Part shown: in pieces, positions 25,740 to 35,309 of the stretch
How positions within the stretch are numbered: position 1 is the first letter of the stretch
How the letters are laid out: each line of letters begins with the position of its first letter
Source: Deinococcus sp.
GTDB taxonomy: Bacteria; Deinococcota; Deinococci; Deinococcales; Deinococcaceae
Reading direction: 5' to 3'
DNA: 46,018 nucleotides
Assembly: GCA_018260275.1 (NCBI GenBank)
Contig: JAGLBK010000002.1
Location: forward strand, 1-46,018
Program-made: the position numbers and the translations under genes
The notes under the pieces: model-generated
What the model was told of the DNA's origin: nothing
Seen by the model: only the letters and a program-made list of their open reading frames with translations
The model's database searches: none

Positions 25740-28055
25740 ATGAGTGAACTTTTGCCCCAACTTCGTTTGCTGCTCGACCAGCTCGGTCTGGCAGAGCACA
25801 CTGCGCCGGATGAAACGCAGTGGCGGCAACTGCTGGCCCTGCTCAGCCAGCGGGGAATGGGAGTGCAGGAAATGGGCGCGCAGGCGCCACAGCCGGGGCC
25901 GGTCATGGCCCTGCTAGGCCACCTCGATACGGCTGGGAAGATCATCACCTGGGAGCCGGGCGGGGCGGCGGTCCTGGGGTATGGCCCGGAAGTGGTCGGG
26001 CAGCGTCTGGGGCACCTCCTGACCTCGCCGCTAGAGGGACTGCGGGCCGAGCAGCTCATCAGTGAGCTTGCGGCAGACCTGCCCAGCATTCAGGCCTTCC
26101 TGCGTTTTGACTGTCTTAATAGTAGTCATGGGGTCGACAGGTATGGGGCCGACAGCTGCGCCGAAGGAAAGTCCGCCTGCCTGCTGTACTGCACCTTCGA
26201 GGCGGTCCTCGGGGAACACGGCGCGGTCACGGCGGTGCGGTTCAGCGGGGCCCACGTTCCCCCGGAGGCCGAGCACCGCACCAGCGACCAGTTCTACACC
26301 GCGCTGCTCGACGCCCTACCAGCTCCTATTGCGCTGCTGGACGACGAACGGCGCTACGTCTTTTGCAACCCCGTTTCTATTGCCGATCCCGACATCCGGG
26401 CCTGGATCATCGGCAAGACCGACAGCGAGTACGTGGCCTACCGGGGCCTCGATCCTGAAATCGCCCGCCGCCGCGAGGCTTATTACCGTCAGGCCGTGGC
26501 CGAGCAGCGCACCACACAGTTCGAGGAAATCCTGACCAATCGCCAGGGAGAAACGGTCTATCAGGTGCGGACGTATATGCCGGTCTACAGGGCCGACGGC
26601 CACCTGCTGCTGGGGCTGGGGCACGGCATCGAGATCACCGCGCTGCGAAAGGCGCAGGAGGCTCTGACTCAACTGAACAACGAACTCGAGGCGCGGGTCT
26701 GGGCACGCACCTCCGAACTGAAACGGCTCTCGGAGCAGCTTCAGCACGACGCCTTTCACGACTCGTTGACGGGCCTGCCGAACCGCGCCCTGTTTCTGGA
26801 CCGTCTGGAGCAGGTCATCGAACGTGCGGTGCCGGGAGAGCCGCCAGGGTACGCGGTGCTTTTTCTGGACACCGACCGCTTCAAACGCATCAACGACACC
26901 CTGGGGCACCCGGCTGGCGACGCCATGCTGCGCGAGGTGGGCCTGAGGCTGCGCCGGGTGCTGCGAAATTCCGACACGGTGGCGCGGCTGGGCGGCGACG
27001 AATTCGCTGTATTGCTCGAACCCCTGCCGGATCCGCAGCGGGCTAGCGAGGTGGCGCAGCGGATTCAGGAAGTGCTGTGCCAGCCCATGAAGATCGAGGA
27101 TTACGACATGACGGTGTCGGTCAGTATCGGGGTGGTGCTGGGAGATGAGGCGTATACCTCGGCGGTGGCTATCCTGCGCGACGCCGATATTGCCATGTAC
27201 CGGGCCAAGGCCGCCGGAAAGGCCCGCTACCGGGTCTTTACCCCCCAGATGCGGCGCGAAACCATAGACCAGAACCTGCTCGAAAACGACCTGCGCCGCG
27301 CCTTACGCCAGGGCGAACTGCGCGTGATGTACCAGAGCATCGTGGAACTCGGCGACCTGCACGTCACCGGTTTCGAGGCGCTGGTACGCTGGCAGCACCC
27401 TGAGCGCGGCCTGCTGGGGCCAGCCGACTTTCTGGGCGTGGCCGAGGAAAGCGGGCTGGTGCTCGAAATTGACCGCTGGGTGCTGAACGAAGCCTGTCAG
27501 CAGATGCAGCTCTGGGAAACGCAGCACCCCGAAGAGCGGCGACTGCAACTGAGCGTCAATTTTTCCGGGCGGCAATTTGTGGTCGGGGTGGCCGACTACG
27601 TGGCCGAAGTGGTGCAGCGGACCGGCTTTGACCCGCAGCGCCTCAATCTGGAAATTACCGAGGGAACGCTGCTCGCCAAGCCCCACGCCATCGCCGACAC
27701 CCTCACGCAGCTGCGTGAACTGGGTGTGGAGCTTCACCTCGACGATTTCGGCACCGGGTATTCGTCGCTCAGTTATCTCCAGACCTACCCGCTCGACACG
27801 CTCAAGATCGACCGCTCTTTCGTAGGGGGCATGCTCGAAAACGCCAGTAGCGCCGAACTGATCCGGACCATCGTGGCCCTCGCCAAGAACATGAAACTCT
27901 GCATCGTCGCCGAGGGGATCGAGTCCCACGAGCAACTCCGCGCCCTTCAGGAACTCGGGTGCGATTACGGTCAGGGCTACCTCTTTTCCAGGCCACTGCC
28001 CATGCCACAGGCCCGCATTATGGTCGATACGCGGCCCTGGCGGCTGAATCATTGA
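25740..28055 (+). CDS. PAS-GGDEF-EAL cyclic-di-GMP turnover protein
   Basis: A 771-residue cytoplasmic-looking protein with two PAS-like segments (about residues 55-175 and 180-305), a short coiled coil (ALTQLNNELEARVWARTSEL), a GGDEF domain (about 335-495) and an EAL domain (about 510-765). The GGDEF motif is intact (RLGGDEFAVL), with RNSD five residues before it as an inhibitory I-site. The EAL motifs are intact: FEALVRW, NFSGRQF, EITEGTLL, DDFGTGYSSLSY, LKIDRSF, EGIESHEQ. Both synthesis and breakdown of c-di-GMP are therefore possible. The ATG at 25740 begins on the duplicated TA that ends a family 1 element, and the only Shine-Dalgarno-like bases (CAGG) are inside that element. Confidence 0.92.
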   Translation: MSELLPQLRLLLDQLGLAEHTAPDETQWRQLLALLSQRGMGVQEMGAQAPQPGPVMALLGHLDTAGKIITWEPGGAAVLGYGPEVVGQRLGHLLTSPLEGLRAEQLISELAADLPSIQAFLRFDCLNSSHGVDRYGADSCAEGKSACLLYCTFEAVLGEHGAVTAVRFSGAHVPPEAEHRTSDQFYTALLDALPAPIALLDDERRYVFCNPVSIADPDIRAWIIGKTDSEYVAYRGLDPEIARRREAYYRQAVAEQRTTQFEEILTNRQGETVYQVRTYMPVYRADGHLLLGLGHGIEITALRKAQEALTQLNNELEARVWARTSELKRLSEQLQHDAFHDSLTGLPNRALFLDRLEQVIERAVPGEPPGYAVLFLDTDRFKRINDTLGHPAGDAMLREVGLRLRRVLRNSDTVARLGGDEFAVLLEPLPDPQRASEVAQRIQEVLCQPMKIEDYDMTVSVSIGVVLGDEAYTSAVAILRDADIAMYRAKAAGKARYRVFTPQMRRETIDQNLLENDLRRALRQGELRVMYQSIVELGDLHVTGFEALVRWQHPERGLLGPADFLGVAEESGLVLEIDRWVLNEACQQMQLWETQHPEERRLQLSVNFSGRQFVVGVADYVAEVVQRTGFDPQRLNLEITEGTLLAKPHAIADTLTQLRELGVELHLDDFGTGYSSLSYLQTYPLDTLKIDRSFVGGMLENASSAELIRTIVALAKNMKLCIVAEGIESHEQLRALQELGCDYGQGYLFSRPLPMPQARIMVDTRPWRLNH

Positions 28056-28149
28056 GGCTGAACCCCTGACACTGAGCCAGGCGGCGCGGTCCTTGCCGGA
28101 CCCATGAAGGGGCCTGGTCGCACCCGTATGGGGCCTGCCCGCCTGCTCG

Positions 28150-28196
28150 GCATAAGAAGCCACAAACAACGTGGCCTTTTTATGCAAACTGCTCTA
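28150..28196 (+). terminator. Terminator-like hairpin made from an IS630-type end
   Basis: GCCAC and GTGGC pair around AAACAAC and are followed by CTTTTTATGC. The segment from GTGGCC to GCTC plus TA (28171-28196) matches the left end of the IS630-type element at 30220 in reverse, so this is a solo end or remnant. It lies about 95 bases after the GGDEF-EAL stop and would end its transcript. Confidence 0.7.
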
Positions 28197-28238
28197 AATC
28201 GCTTCCTGGGGTCGCGTAAGCGCTAGCATACTGAGCCA

Positions 28239-28916
28239 ATGAACATCGAGCAGCTCCAGACCGTCCTGCAAAGTGCCTGGGCTTCTCTGCCCACGTTGCT
28301 CAGTGCCACGCCGACCACCCTGGGGTTTGCGCTGGGGGCCATGCTGCTCGGGTTGCCGCTGGGGTTTCTGGTGGCTCTGGCACGCCTCTCACGCTTTCGT
28401 TTTCTGCGCTGGATCAGCAGTGTGTTCGTCTCGTTTATCCGGGGAACACCGCTGCTGGTCCAGATTTTTGTCATCTATTACGGCCTGCCCAGCTTCGGCA
28501 TCACGCTCAATCCGCTGGCAGGCGGCGTCATCGCGCTGACGCTGAACGCCGCCGCCTACCTCTCGGAAACGATGCGGGCCGCCATCCTGAGCATCGGCAA
28601 GGGCCAGCGCGAGGCCGCGACCAGCCTGGGGTTGACCTCCTCGCAGACCATGCGGCTGGTCATCTTGCCGCAGGCGGCGCGGGTGGCCCTGCCCAGCATG
28701 AGCAACACGCTGATCGGCCTGGTCAAGGACACCTCGTTGGTATCGGTCATCACGGTGGTCGAACTGCTCCGCAGCTCCCAGCTGGTCATCGCCCGCACCT
28801 TCGAGCCGTTTGGTCCCTACCTGATGGCCGCGCTGATCTACTGGGTCATCAGCAGCCTGCTGGAAGTCGTGCAGCGCGGGCTGGAGCGGCGCTTTTCACG
28901 CGGGTTCTCGGTCTGA
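28239..28916 (+). CDS. Amino-acid ABC transporter permease (HisM/GlnP family)
   Basis: A 225-residue membrane protein with about five helices. The N-terminal LPTLLSATPTTLGFALGAML, the SFIRGTPLLVQIFVIYYGLP segment and the ABC-contact EAATSLGLTSSQTMRLVILP loop (about residues 125-150) are typical of the HisMQ permease family for polar amino acids. A CATACT or TAGCAT -10 box lies 6-9 bases before the ATG. Neither an ATPase nor a binding-protein gene is adjacent, so its partners must be elsewhere. The amino acid cannot be read from sequence. Confidence 0.9.
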   Translation: MNIEQLQTVLQSAWASLPTLLSATPTTLGFALGAMLLGLPLGFLVALARLSRFRFLRWISSVFVSFIRGTPLLVQIFVIYYGLPSFGITLNPLAGGVIALTLNAAAYLSETMRAAILSIGKGQREAATSLGLTSSQTMRLVILPQAARVALPSMSNTLIGLVKDTSLVSVITVVELLRSSQLVIARTFEPFGPYLMAALIYWVISSLLEVVQRGLERRFSRGFSV

Positions 28917-29007
28917 TACGACTTCGAGCAATAGACTGTTTATCGCGCCGAGACATCCAGGATGAGAGTTTCATTTGAGACTTAGCCGTGTGCCCGACAG
29001 TACAGGT

Positions 29008-29343
29008 ATGAAGTTTCCGCTCATGCTGACCCTGCTGGCCCTGACCACATTCGCCGGTGCTGCGTCACCCGCTGGCAAGGCCATCTACACCACCAATTGC
29101 GCCGGGTGTCACGGGGCAAACGGGCAGGGCGGCGTGGGGCCGGGCCTGAAAGACGCCGCGGGCTGGACTCCAGCTATTTTTGCTCGCGCGATCCAGAACT
29201 CGGTGGACGACAACAACAAGCCGTTCAAGGCCCCGATGCCTCACTGGGGCAAATCTGGCTTTGCAGGCGATCACGGCAAGGCCCCGACGCCCGCCGAGAT
29301 CAAGTCGCTTCAGGGCTATCTCAAGACGCTGAAGTTCAAGTAA
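29008..29343 (+). CDS. Small secreted cytochrome c
   Basis: A 111-residue class I cytochrome. A signal peptide (LMLTLLALTTFAGAASP) is followed by the haem site CAGCHGANGQGGVGPGLKDA and the distal region KAPMPHWG with the methionine ligand. The start ATG at 29008 (MKFPLML) is preferred to an upstream in-frame start at 28975 because it places the signal peptide at the N-terminus. It is periplasmic and probably carries electrons to or from respiratory complexes. A strong terminator follows. Confidence 0.85.
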   Translation: MKFPLMLTLLALTTFAGAASPAGKAIYTTNCAGCHGANGQGGVGPGLKDAAGWTPAIFARAIQNSVDDNNKPFKAPMPHWGKSGFAGDHGKAPTPAEIKSLQGYLKTLKFK

Positions 29344-29353
29344 AGCGCATGCA

Positions 29354-29389
29354 AAGTGGTTCTCAGAGCAGACTGAGAACCACTTTTAA
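29354..29389 (+). terminator. Terminator behind the cytochrome c gene
   Basis: GTGGTTCTCAG and CTGAGAACCAC form a perfect 11-base-pair stem around a six-base loop, followed by TTTTAAT. It lies between convergent genes and could serve both. Confidence 0.9.
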
Positions 29390-29445
29390 TGAGCTGAACG
29401 GATAACCATAGCCGCTCTACTCAGACCGGTTTCCCTTGCTGTGGC

Positions 29446-30087
29446 TTACTGCCGGTGCGCCGGGCGGTGTTTGGCCCGCTTGATGGTCGCGATACCCGCG
29501 CCGCTGTGCAGGACATTGGTATACAGCGTCCAGAGCTGCCGGGCGCGGTCGGGGTCTCGCACCAGATTCTCGAAGCGGTAATAAGCCGCGCTGCCGTCGT
29601 CTAGCACGAAGGTCGGCGTTCCGAAGACCCCGATTTCGGCGGCGGCGTCCAGATCGGCCCGCAGGCTTCGGCGCAGCCCGGCGGCGTCCTGGCGGTCGCG
29701 TTGCCACTGTTCCAGATTCAGGCGTACTTCCTGGGCGGCCTGCGTGAAGGTGGCTTCTTCCAGCTCCCTTTTCTGCTCGTGGTGGGCACGGTACAGCGCC
29801 AGGGTAAAGTTCCAGGCGGCTTCCTCGCCCTGACGGTACGCGGCCTGCGCGGCCAGAAAAGCGTTCAGGCTGGGGCGCTGGTACTGCATATATTCCTCGC
29901 CGCCGTCGGCGTCGGCGGGCTGGTCGGTGATGCGCCAGTTCAGCCCGTCCTTGTTGTCCGGATGGTTGCCCTCGACCAGCGAGAAATGCCGCAGCCGGAA
30001 GGACTCGCCCTGTGGCCGCAGCAGCGCCGCCATTTCCAGCCCGCGCCAGGCGTAGGGACACACGAAATCGAAGAAAATATCGGTCAT
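29446..30087 (-). CDS. DsbA-family (thioredoxin-fold) protein with CPYA site
   Basis: A 213-residue protein of the DsbA / 2-hydroxychromene-2-carboxylate-isomerase group. It opens IFFDFVCPYAWRGLEM, which is the position of the CxxC site, but only the first cysteine is present (CPYA). The cis-proline region is seen as VFGTPTFVLDDG (about residue 150). No signal peptide is visible, so it is likely cytoplasmic. Loss of the second cysteine argues against a classical disulphide oxidase; a glutathione- or bacillithiol-dependent transferase or isomerase is possible. Confidence 0.85.
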   Translation of the reverse strand: MTDIFFDFVCPYAWRGLEMAALLRPQGESFRLRHFSLVEGNHPDNKDGLNWRITDQPADADGGEEYMQYQRPSLNAFLAAQAAYRQGEEAAWNFTLALYRAHHEQKRELEEATFTQAAQEVRLNLEQWQRDRQDAAGLRRSLRADLDAAAEIGVFGTPTFVLDDGSAAYYRFENLVRDPDRARQLWTLYTNVLHSGAGIATIKRAKHRPAHRQ

Positions 30088-30216
30088 GGCCGCAGTCTAG
30101 AGGAGTTGGCTCAGAGCATTCGACACCCCTATGTTTTCCGTTGTTAAGTCTGGGCGCTGGTCTAAGAGCGTGTTTGTAAAGTTTTCCACGGGAAACTCAG
30201 CAATTGGGCTTCGACC

Positions 30217-31330
30217 CTAGAGCAGTTTGCATAAAAAGGCCACAGTTGGCGAGGCCCCAAACCACCCCTTTACGTCATCTGCCGATACGCTGTTCAGACC
30301 CTCCCAGACGGCTTTCCAGAGCGATTCAAGGGTACGACACCGCTTACCCCGCACAAACGCTTTGAGTTTAGAGAAGAGCATTTCTATTGGATTGAGGTCA
30401 GGGCTATATGGTGGCAGGTGTCTAACACTACCTCCACGTTCTTCAATGAGGTCGTAGACCTCATCTCTATGGTGGGCAGAAAGGTTGTCCAGAAAAATGA
30501 CGTCGCCATCCTTAATTGTTGGACATAGGATATTTTCAACGTACCAGACGAAAGCATCTCCAGTGACTGCTCCTTCAAATATGAAAGGTGCTACTGGACC
30601 ACAGAATTGCAGAGTACAAATGAGGGTCTGATTCTTACCCTGGTTACGAGGCACCTTATCTATGACGCGCTCACTGGAGTGAGCACGTCCATAGAATCTA
30701 GTCATTGAAAGGTTGAATGAGGACTCGTCAATAAACTTGGCTCTACCCAAATCGTCCAAGATGCCATGAACGTCGTTAAGAAAGGCTTCCCTCAGCTCTT
30801 CACATTGCTCAGATGCATAGAGCGTTTTTTTTGAACGTGATGCCATTCCTTGTGAAGACACGACTCACTGTCGCTGCTGAAGTCGCAAATCCAGTCTCTT
30901 TGAGAAGTCGCTCCACATGCTCTGCGAGCGTCATAAGTACCTGCCGGGTGATGACTAGGTCATCGCCCCGAGCGGAGCGAGAAGGCAAAAGTAGCTCTGG
31001 GCGGAAGTGGAGCGGGTTCGGGTGCTTTTCCCGGACACGCGTAACTGTAGCCGGGAGCTACTTATCAGGCATCTCCTTGACCTGTCTTAGCAGCTGTTCC
31101 TCGTGTTCCGGCTGTATCTTCCTCGGTCTTCCTGTCGGCTTGCGCCTTTGATCCAATGTGCCTAGTTTGTCTTTAATCAAATAAAAAACAACGCTTTGAT
31201 AATGCACATCAAATTGTTGTGCTACTTCATCTCTGCTTTTCCCGTCCCTGACGGCAGAAACAATGCGTTCTCTCAGCTCAATCCCATAGCCTCGCGCACC
31301 CACCACTGTCTTCATGATCTTATTATGCAA
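30217..31330 (-). pseudogene. IS630-family transposase, interrupted
   Basis: The N-terminal part (31330 to about 31065) encodes a helix-turn-helix domain (GIELRERIVSAVRDGKSRDE) and stops at a TAG within the inserted element. After removal of the element the frame runs on through MTLAEHVERLLKETGFATSA and VSRVFTRNGITFKK. Here a run of eight A (about 30835-30842) separates it from the downstream frame KKTLYASEQCEEL. The C-terminal part carries the DDE catalytic triad: FIDESSF, IFLDNLSAHH and LPPYSPDLNPIEMLF. The last codons and stop (LCKLL, then TAG) lie in the IS end and the TA duplication plus one flanking base. The A-run shift needs +1 or loss of one A; it may be slippage used by the element or a mutation. 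Confidence 0.88.
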
Positions 31331-31337
31331 GCTGCTC
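30220..31337 (-). mobile_element. IS630-family insertion sequence interrupted by a family 1 element
   Basis: Bounded by TA on both sides (30218-30219 and 31338-31339), as expected for IS630/Tc1-type transposition. The terminal inverted repeats are GAGCAGTTTGCATAA (left) and GAGCAGCTTGCATAA (right, reversed). Without the 127-base insert and its duplicated TA it would be 989 bases. It holds one transposase gene in the minus direction, broken by the insert and by a frame change at a run of eight A. It lies inside a family 3 element. Confidence 0.92.
30936..31062 (-). repeat. TA-flanked inverted-repeat element, family 1, copy c (inside the transposase)
   Basis: A 127-base element bounded by TA (30934-30935 and 31063-31064). 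Read on the minus strand it starts AGTAGCTCCCGGCTACAG and ends ACCCGGCAGGTACT. It is nearly identical to the copy at 15618-15765 apart from a 21-base segment missing here. Removing it with one TA rejoins the transposase codons as EMPD-MTLAEHVERL in frame, proving a clean insertion with TA duplication. Confidence 0.93.
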
Positions 31338-31473
31338 TATAGGCCGTTAAAGTTCACGTCGTCGCCCCCTCACCCCTCGCTGCGCGAGGCCCTCTCCCAC
31401 AAGGGGCGAGGGTCGGAAAACCACGTTGACATCGCTTTTTCTAAAAACCTACCGACCCTTTATAAACATGCTC

Positions 31474-31705
31474 TAAGAGGCAGGCAAGCAGGCACCGTCA
31501 TGAGCGTCCGGTTTTAATGACGACAACAAGTGTTCTGTTGGTTGTTCCGCCTGCTTCCAGCCGGGGTAAAGAGTAAACAGGCCCCCACCGCCTCCGGTGT
31601 ATTGCGCCCGGGTGAGTGGAAACCTGAGTATTCTGGAGCTTTATCCCCTGCACCTGTTCAGGGTATTAACGCGGTGCCCGGCACGGGGTGCTCTCGCCGG
31701 ACTGC
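31474..31705. other. Gap between the nested elements and the secreted-protein gene
   Basis: About 230 bases without a convincing gene, terminator or repeat. Confidence 0.4.
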
Positions 31706-32797
31706 TCAGCAGCCGTAAGGCTTTTCGACCTTCGATACGGTGTTACCACCAAACCAATATTTGTAAGTGCACCCCTGGCCATTGTCGTTGTAGTACCACA
31801 GCGTAGAGGTGGAAATGTCTTTGGCGACCGACTTGCCGTCGCCGCTGTACACGCCGTTCTTGCTGGCGACCGGGCCACCGCTGTAGTCACTGGGAATGCC
31901 CAGGCGGGTGTAGATGGCGAGTTTGTCGCCGCGCAGAATCCTGGGCAGCTCGGCTTTGACCACCGCGTCCTGCGCGCCGAAGGCTTTGTCGGCCTTGACT
32001 TTCAGGGTCGTGACGCTGCTGTTGGCCGCCGCCAGACTCTTACGGACATCGTCGATAAAGCTGCCCACGGTGCCGCTACCGAGCTTGATGGCGCGGTTGG
32101 TCGGCTGATCGTCGTACTGAATCTGAAAGTAGAGGTTCTCGATGGCCTGCGCCGCTGTCCGGGCTGCCTGATACTTTTGCAGCACGTCCCCCTGAGTCTT
32201 TTCCGGGCGGTTCATGGCCGCCTTGAAATTGGCGTTGACCTTGGCGAGCTGCGCGGTCAGGGGCGCATATTTCTGCTGCATAGTCGCGGCCTGCCCGGCG
32301 TCGGCGGGGTTGGCGGCCACCATCGCCGTCTCACACTGCTTACGGATCTGTCCCACGATCTTACCGTTGACTCTGACCTGTGCCAGTGCAGGATTTTCCG
32401 AAATGATGGCGTCGGCCATCTTGTAGCAGTCCTCGCCCTGCAAGGTTTTGAGTTGCGTCAGGTAGTCGCGCATTCTGTCGGAATTCACCTTGTCATCGGC
32501 CAGCTCGAACAGTCCGCCGTCGATCATGCCCTGGCACACGTCGGCGTTGTCGCCATAAGTGCCGTTCGCTCCCGGTTCGTTTATTTTCTTGAGGCCGGGG
32601 TTGGCCTTCACGATATCAGTGCACTGTTTGAAAAAGCTGTACGACTGCGAGAAGTTCATGGCGTCCAGCGCGTCGAAACCCGCGTTGTAGGATTTGTCGA
32701 GTTGCTGAATCGCGCTCTTTTCGGCGGCGTTCTGGGCGACCACGGAAGCGCTCATGGTCGTCAGGGTCAGCAGGGCCAGCGTCAACTTTTTAAGCAT
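31706..32797 (-). CDS. Secreted protein of unknown function
   Basis: A 363-residue protein with a clear signal peptide (LTLALLTLTTMSASVVAQ). The middle (about residues 20-280) is alpha-helical and Lys/Ala/Gln-rich with scattered cysteines (CTDI, VCQG, DCYK, QCET) that could form disulphides. The last 65 residues (RLGIPSDYSGGPVASKNGVY, then STLWYYNDNGQGCTYKYWFG) resemble the small beta domain seen in SmpA/BamE-like proteins, with two more cysteines. A good Shine-Dalgarno (GAGGAG) precedes the ATG. I do not recognise the family. Confidence 0.75.
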   Translation of the reverse strand: MLKKLTLALLTLTTMSASVVAQNAAEKSAIQQLDKSYNAGFDALDAMNFSQSYSFFKQCTDIVKANPGLKKINEPGANGTYGDNADVCQGMIDGGLFELADDKVNSDRMRDYLTQLKTLQGEDCYKMADAIISENPALAQVRVNGKIVGQIRKQCETAMVAANPADAGQAATMQQKYAPLTAQLAKVNANFKAAMNRPEKTQGDVLQKYQAARTAAQAIENLYFQIQYDDQPTNRAIKLGSGTVGSFIDDVRKSLAAANSSVTTLKVKADKAFGAQDAVVKAELPRILRGDKLAIYTRLGIPSDYSGGPVASKNGVYSGDGKSVAKDISTSTLWYYNDNGQGCTYKYWFGGNTVSKVEKPYGC

Positions 32798-33010
32798 GTG
32801 ATTCTCCTCGGTGTATGGGATGGAATAAATGACCGGCCCTCAATCTATTGATGACGTGCTAAGTCGGTATCAGTCGGAATCTGAATCATGAGAGGGGAAG
32901 TACTGTCGGCAGCAGCGTAAACTCGATTCCCCTGGACGTTGAGTAAGCCAGAAGGCGACATCAACTAACCGCGTTATCAATAAAAGAAATGTGAATTAAT
33001 TAACAGAAGT

Positions 33011-33039
33011 GGCCCACGCAACGTCTAGTCACGTGGGCC
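33011..33039 (-). terminator. Hairpin that may end the recA operon
   Basis: Arms GGCCCACG and CGTGGGCC pair around a 13-base loop about 190 bases after the recA stop. A long T-run is lacking, so termination is only probable. Confidence 0.5.
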
Positions 33040-33095
33040 TTACTCAGGGGAATTGAGGCCAGGAAAATCCAGGCTGTAGCGGGTTGACCCTTATA

Positions 33096-33223
33096 CCGAT
33101 TCCGATTGAATCCCCCAACATGGGGGATGAAATCCGACTGGAAGGAGTAGGAAAAGGACGGATTTCGGGAAATGGACCCGTATCCGGTGCCGTTCCGGAT
33201 ATGGGGGAATTGGACGGAATCCG
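33096..33223. repeat. TA-flanked inverted-repeat element, family 4, next to the recA stop
   Basis: A 128-base segment with TA on both sides (33094-33095, 33224-33225). The ends read CCGATTCCGATTGAATCCCC and, reversed, CGGATTCCGTCCAATTCCCC, about 15 of 21 positions identical as inverted repeats. The interior repeats short motifs such as GGATTTCGG and TCCGGTGCCGTTCCGG. The right TA lies directly beside the recA stop codon TAA (33226-33228). Only one copy is in the window, so it is inferred to be a mobile small repeat from its ends. Confidence 0.6.
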
Positions 33224-33225
33224 TA

Positions 33226-34319
<1,094 letters not shown>

Positions 34320-34323
<4 letters not shown>

Positions 34324-35309
34324 GGCTGCTCCTTGGCGGTGTCCTGTACGGTGTCTGGCCTGTTATCCGGCACGGTGTCGGGCACAGTGTCCAGCACCGT
34401 GTCCGGCGTGGGGTGCGCGGTGTTGGGTTCGGAATGGGGAAGAGGTGGGGCGGACGGGGAAACGTCTGCGGGCGGCTGCGCCAGAAAACGGAAGGTGCTC
34501 TGGATTTCGTAGATGGGGCCGGTCTTTTGCAGGTGGCTGCGGTACAGCGCCGCGCCCGTGGCCGTCCAGCCGAGGTCAAAGAGTTGCGGCGGCACGCGCG
34601 GGGCAGGCCCCTTCTTGCGGGCCAGCGTAATGTGCGCCTTGAAGGCGAGGTCGTCGGTTTCGATGCCCAGCGCCGAAACGCCCTGGCGCAGGTTTTCGGC
34701 CAGTTCGTCCAGCCCGGCGGCCTCGACTTTCACGAACCACACGCGGGGGCTGCCCTCGTTAGGAAAGTAACCGGTGCCGCGCAGCTTGATGTTTAGCGGG
34801 GGCAGATCGCTCAGGAGGCGCAGCCCCAGCTGCTTGACCACGTCGATCTTTTCGGTGGGGACGGCGGGCATGTACGTCAGCGTGACGTGCATCTGGTCGG
34901 GGCGCACGTTGCGCCAGTTGCCCTTCAGCTTGCGCTGCGCCTCGGCCAGTCGCCCCGCAACCGACGCGGGCACCTTTAGCGCAAAGAACAGCCGGACGCT
35001 GGTGGGCGTATGTTCGGGTTCCGCCGGTCTACCGGGTAGTCCGGCGGGCCGAACCGGGCGCTTGTCGCGGGGGTCTTCTGTGGTGCGGGGTCTGGGAATA
35101 GGTTTGTGGCTCTCAGATGGTGGGGGGGCCGTTGGTGCGGGGCGCTCTGGTCTGGGTTTGGCAGGCTTTTTGAGGCCCTGCTCGACCACGCTCAGAGCCA
35201 CGTCGCGCACCTGGGGCACGGGTTTTTTACTGGTGCTTTTGGCTGGACGGGCCGTTTTCGACTCGGACTTCTGATCGGACTTCTGCACCTTGATCTTCAT
35301 CTTTCCCAC
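34320..35309 (-). CDS. thpR: RNA 2',3'-cyclic phosphodiesterase (LigT/ThpR family), extended
   Basis: A 329-residue protein; the 2H phosphoesterase core of about 180 residues is at about 103-283, with the two HxT motifs HVTLTYMPA and HITLARKKG. The first 100 residues are Lys/Pro/Arg-rich and look disordered (KSTSKKPVPQVRDVALSVVE). The last 45 are a degenerate tandem of DTVP/DTVL units (TPDTVLDTVPDTVPDNRPDT), encoded by a 12-15-base DNA repeat at about 34330-34415. It overlaps cinA by 13 bases and recA by four. The family acts on RNA 2'-5' or cyclic ends; Deinococcus members are damage-induced with recA. Confidence 0.9.

Larger units (their letters stand above)
30166..31473. repeat. Family 3 inverted-repeat element, copy a, split by an IS630-type element
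   Basis: The left part (30166-30219) begins GAGCGTGTTTGTAAAG and the right part (31338-31473) ends CTTTATAAACATGCTC, flanked by TAA on both sides (30163-30165, 31474-31476). Removing the IS630-type element and one TA leaves exactly 188 bases, the same length as the intact copy at 36676-36863. The shared interior includes CGCCCCCTCACCCCTCGCT and CCTCTCCCACAAGGGGCGAG, which can form a stem. Confidence 0.88.
32798..33225. other. Intergenic region downstream of recA
   Basis: This 428-base gap holds the upstream region of the secreted-protein gene, a hairpin of GGCCCACG and CGTGGGCC (33011-33018 and 33032-33039), which is a plausible end of the recA transcript, and a family 4 element that touches the recA stop. 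About 32820-33000 is relatively AT-rich and has no gene. Confidence 0.6.

Noticed and set aside
30934..31064. AT target duplication for the family 1 element in the transposase
   Set aside because: Removing the element with an AT duplication breaks the transposase frame; with TA the frame is restored and matches the other copies.
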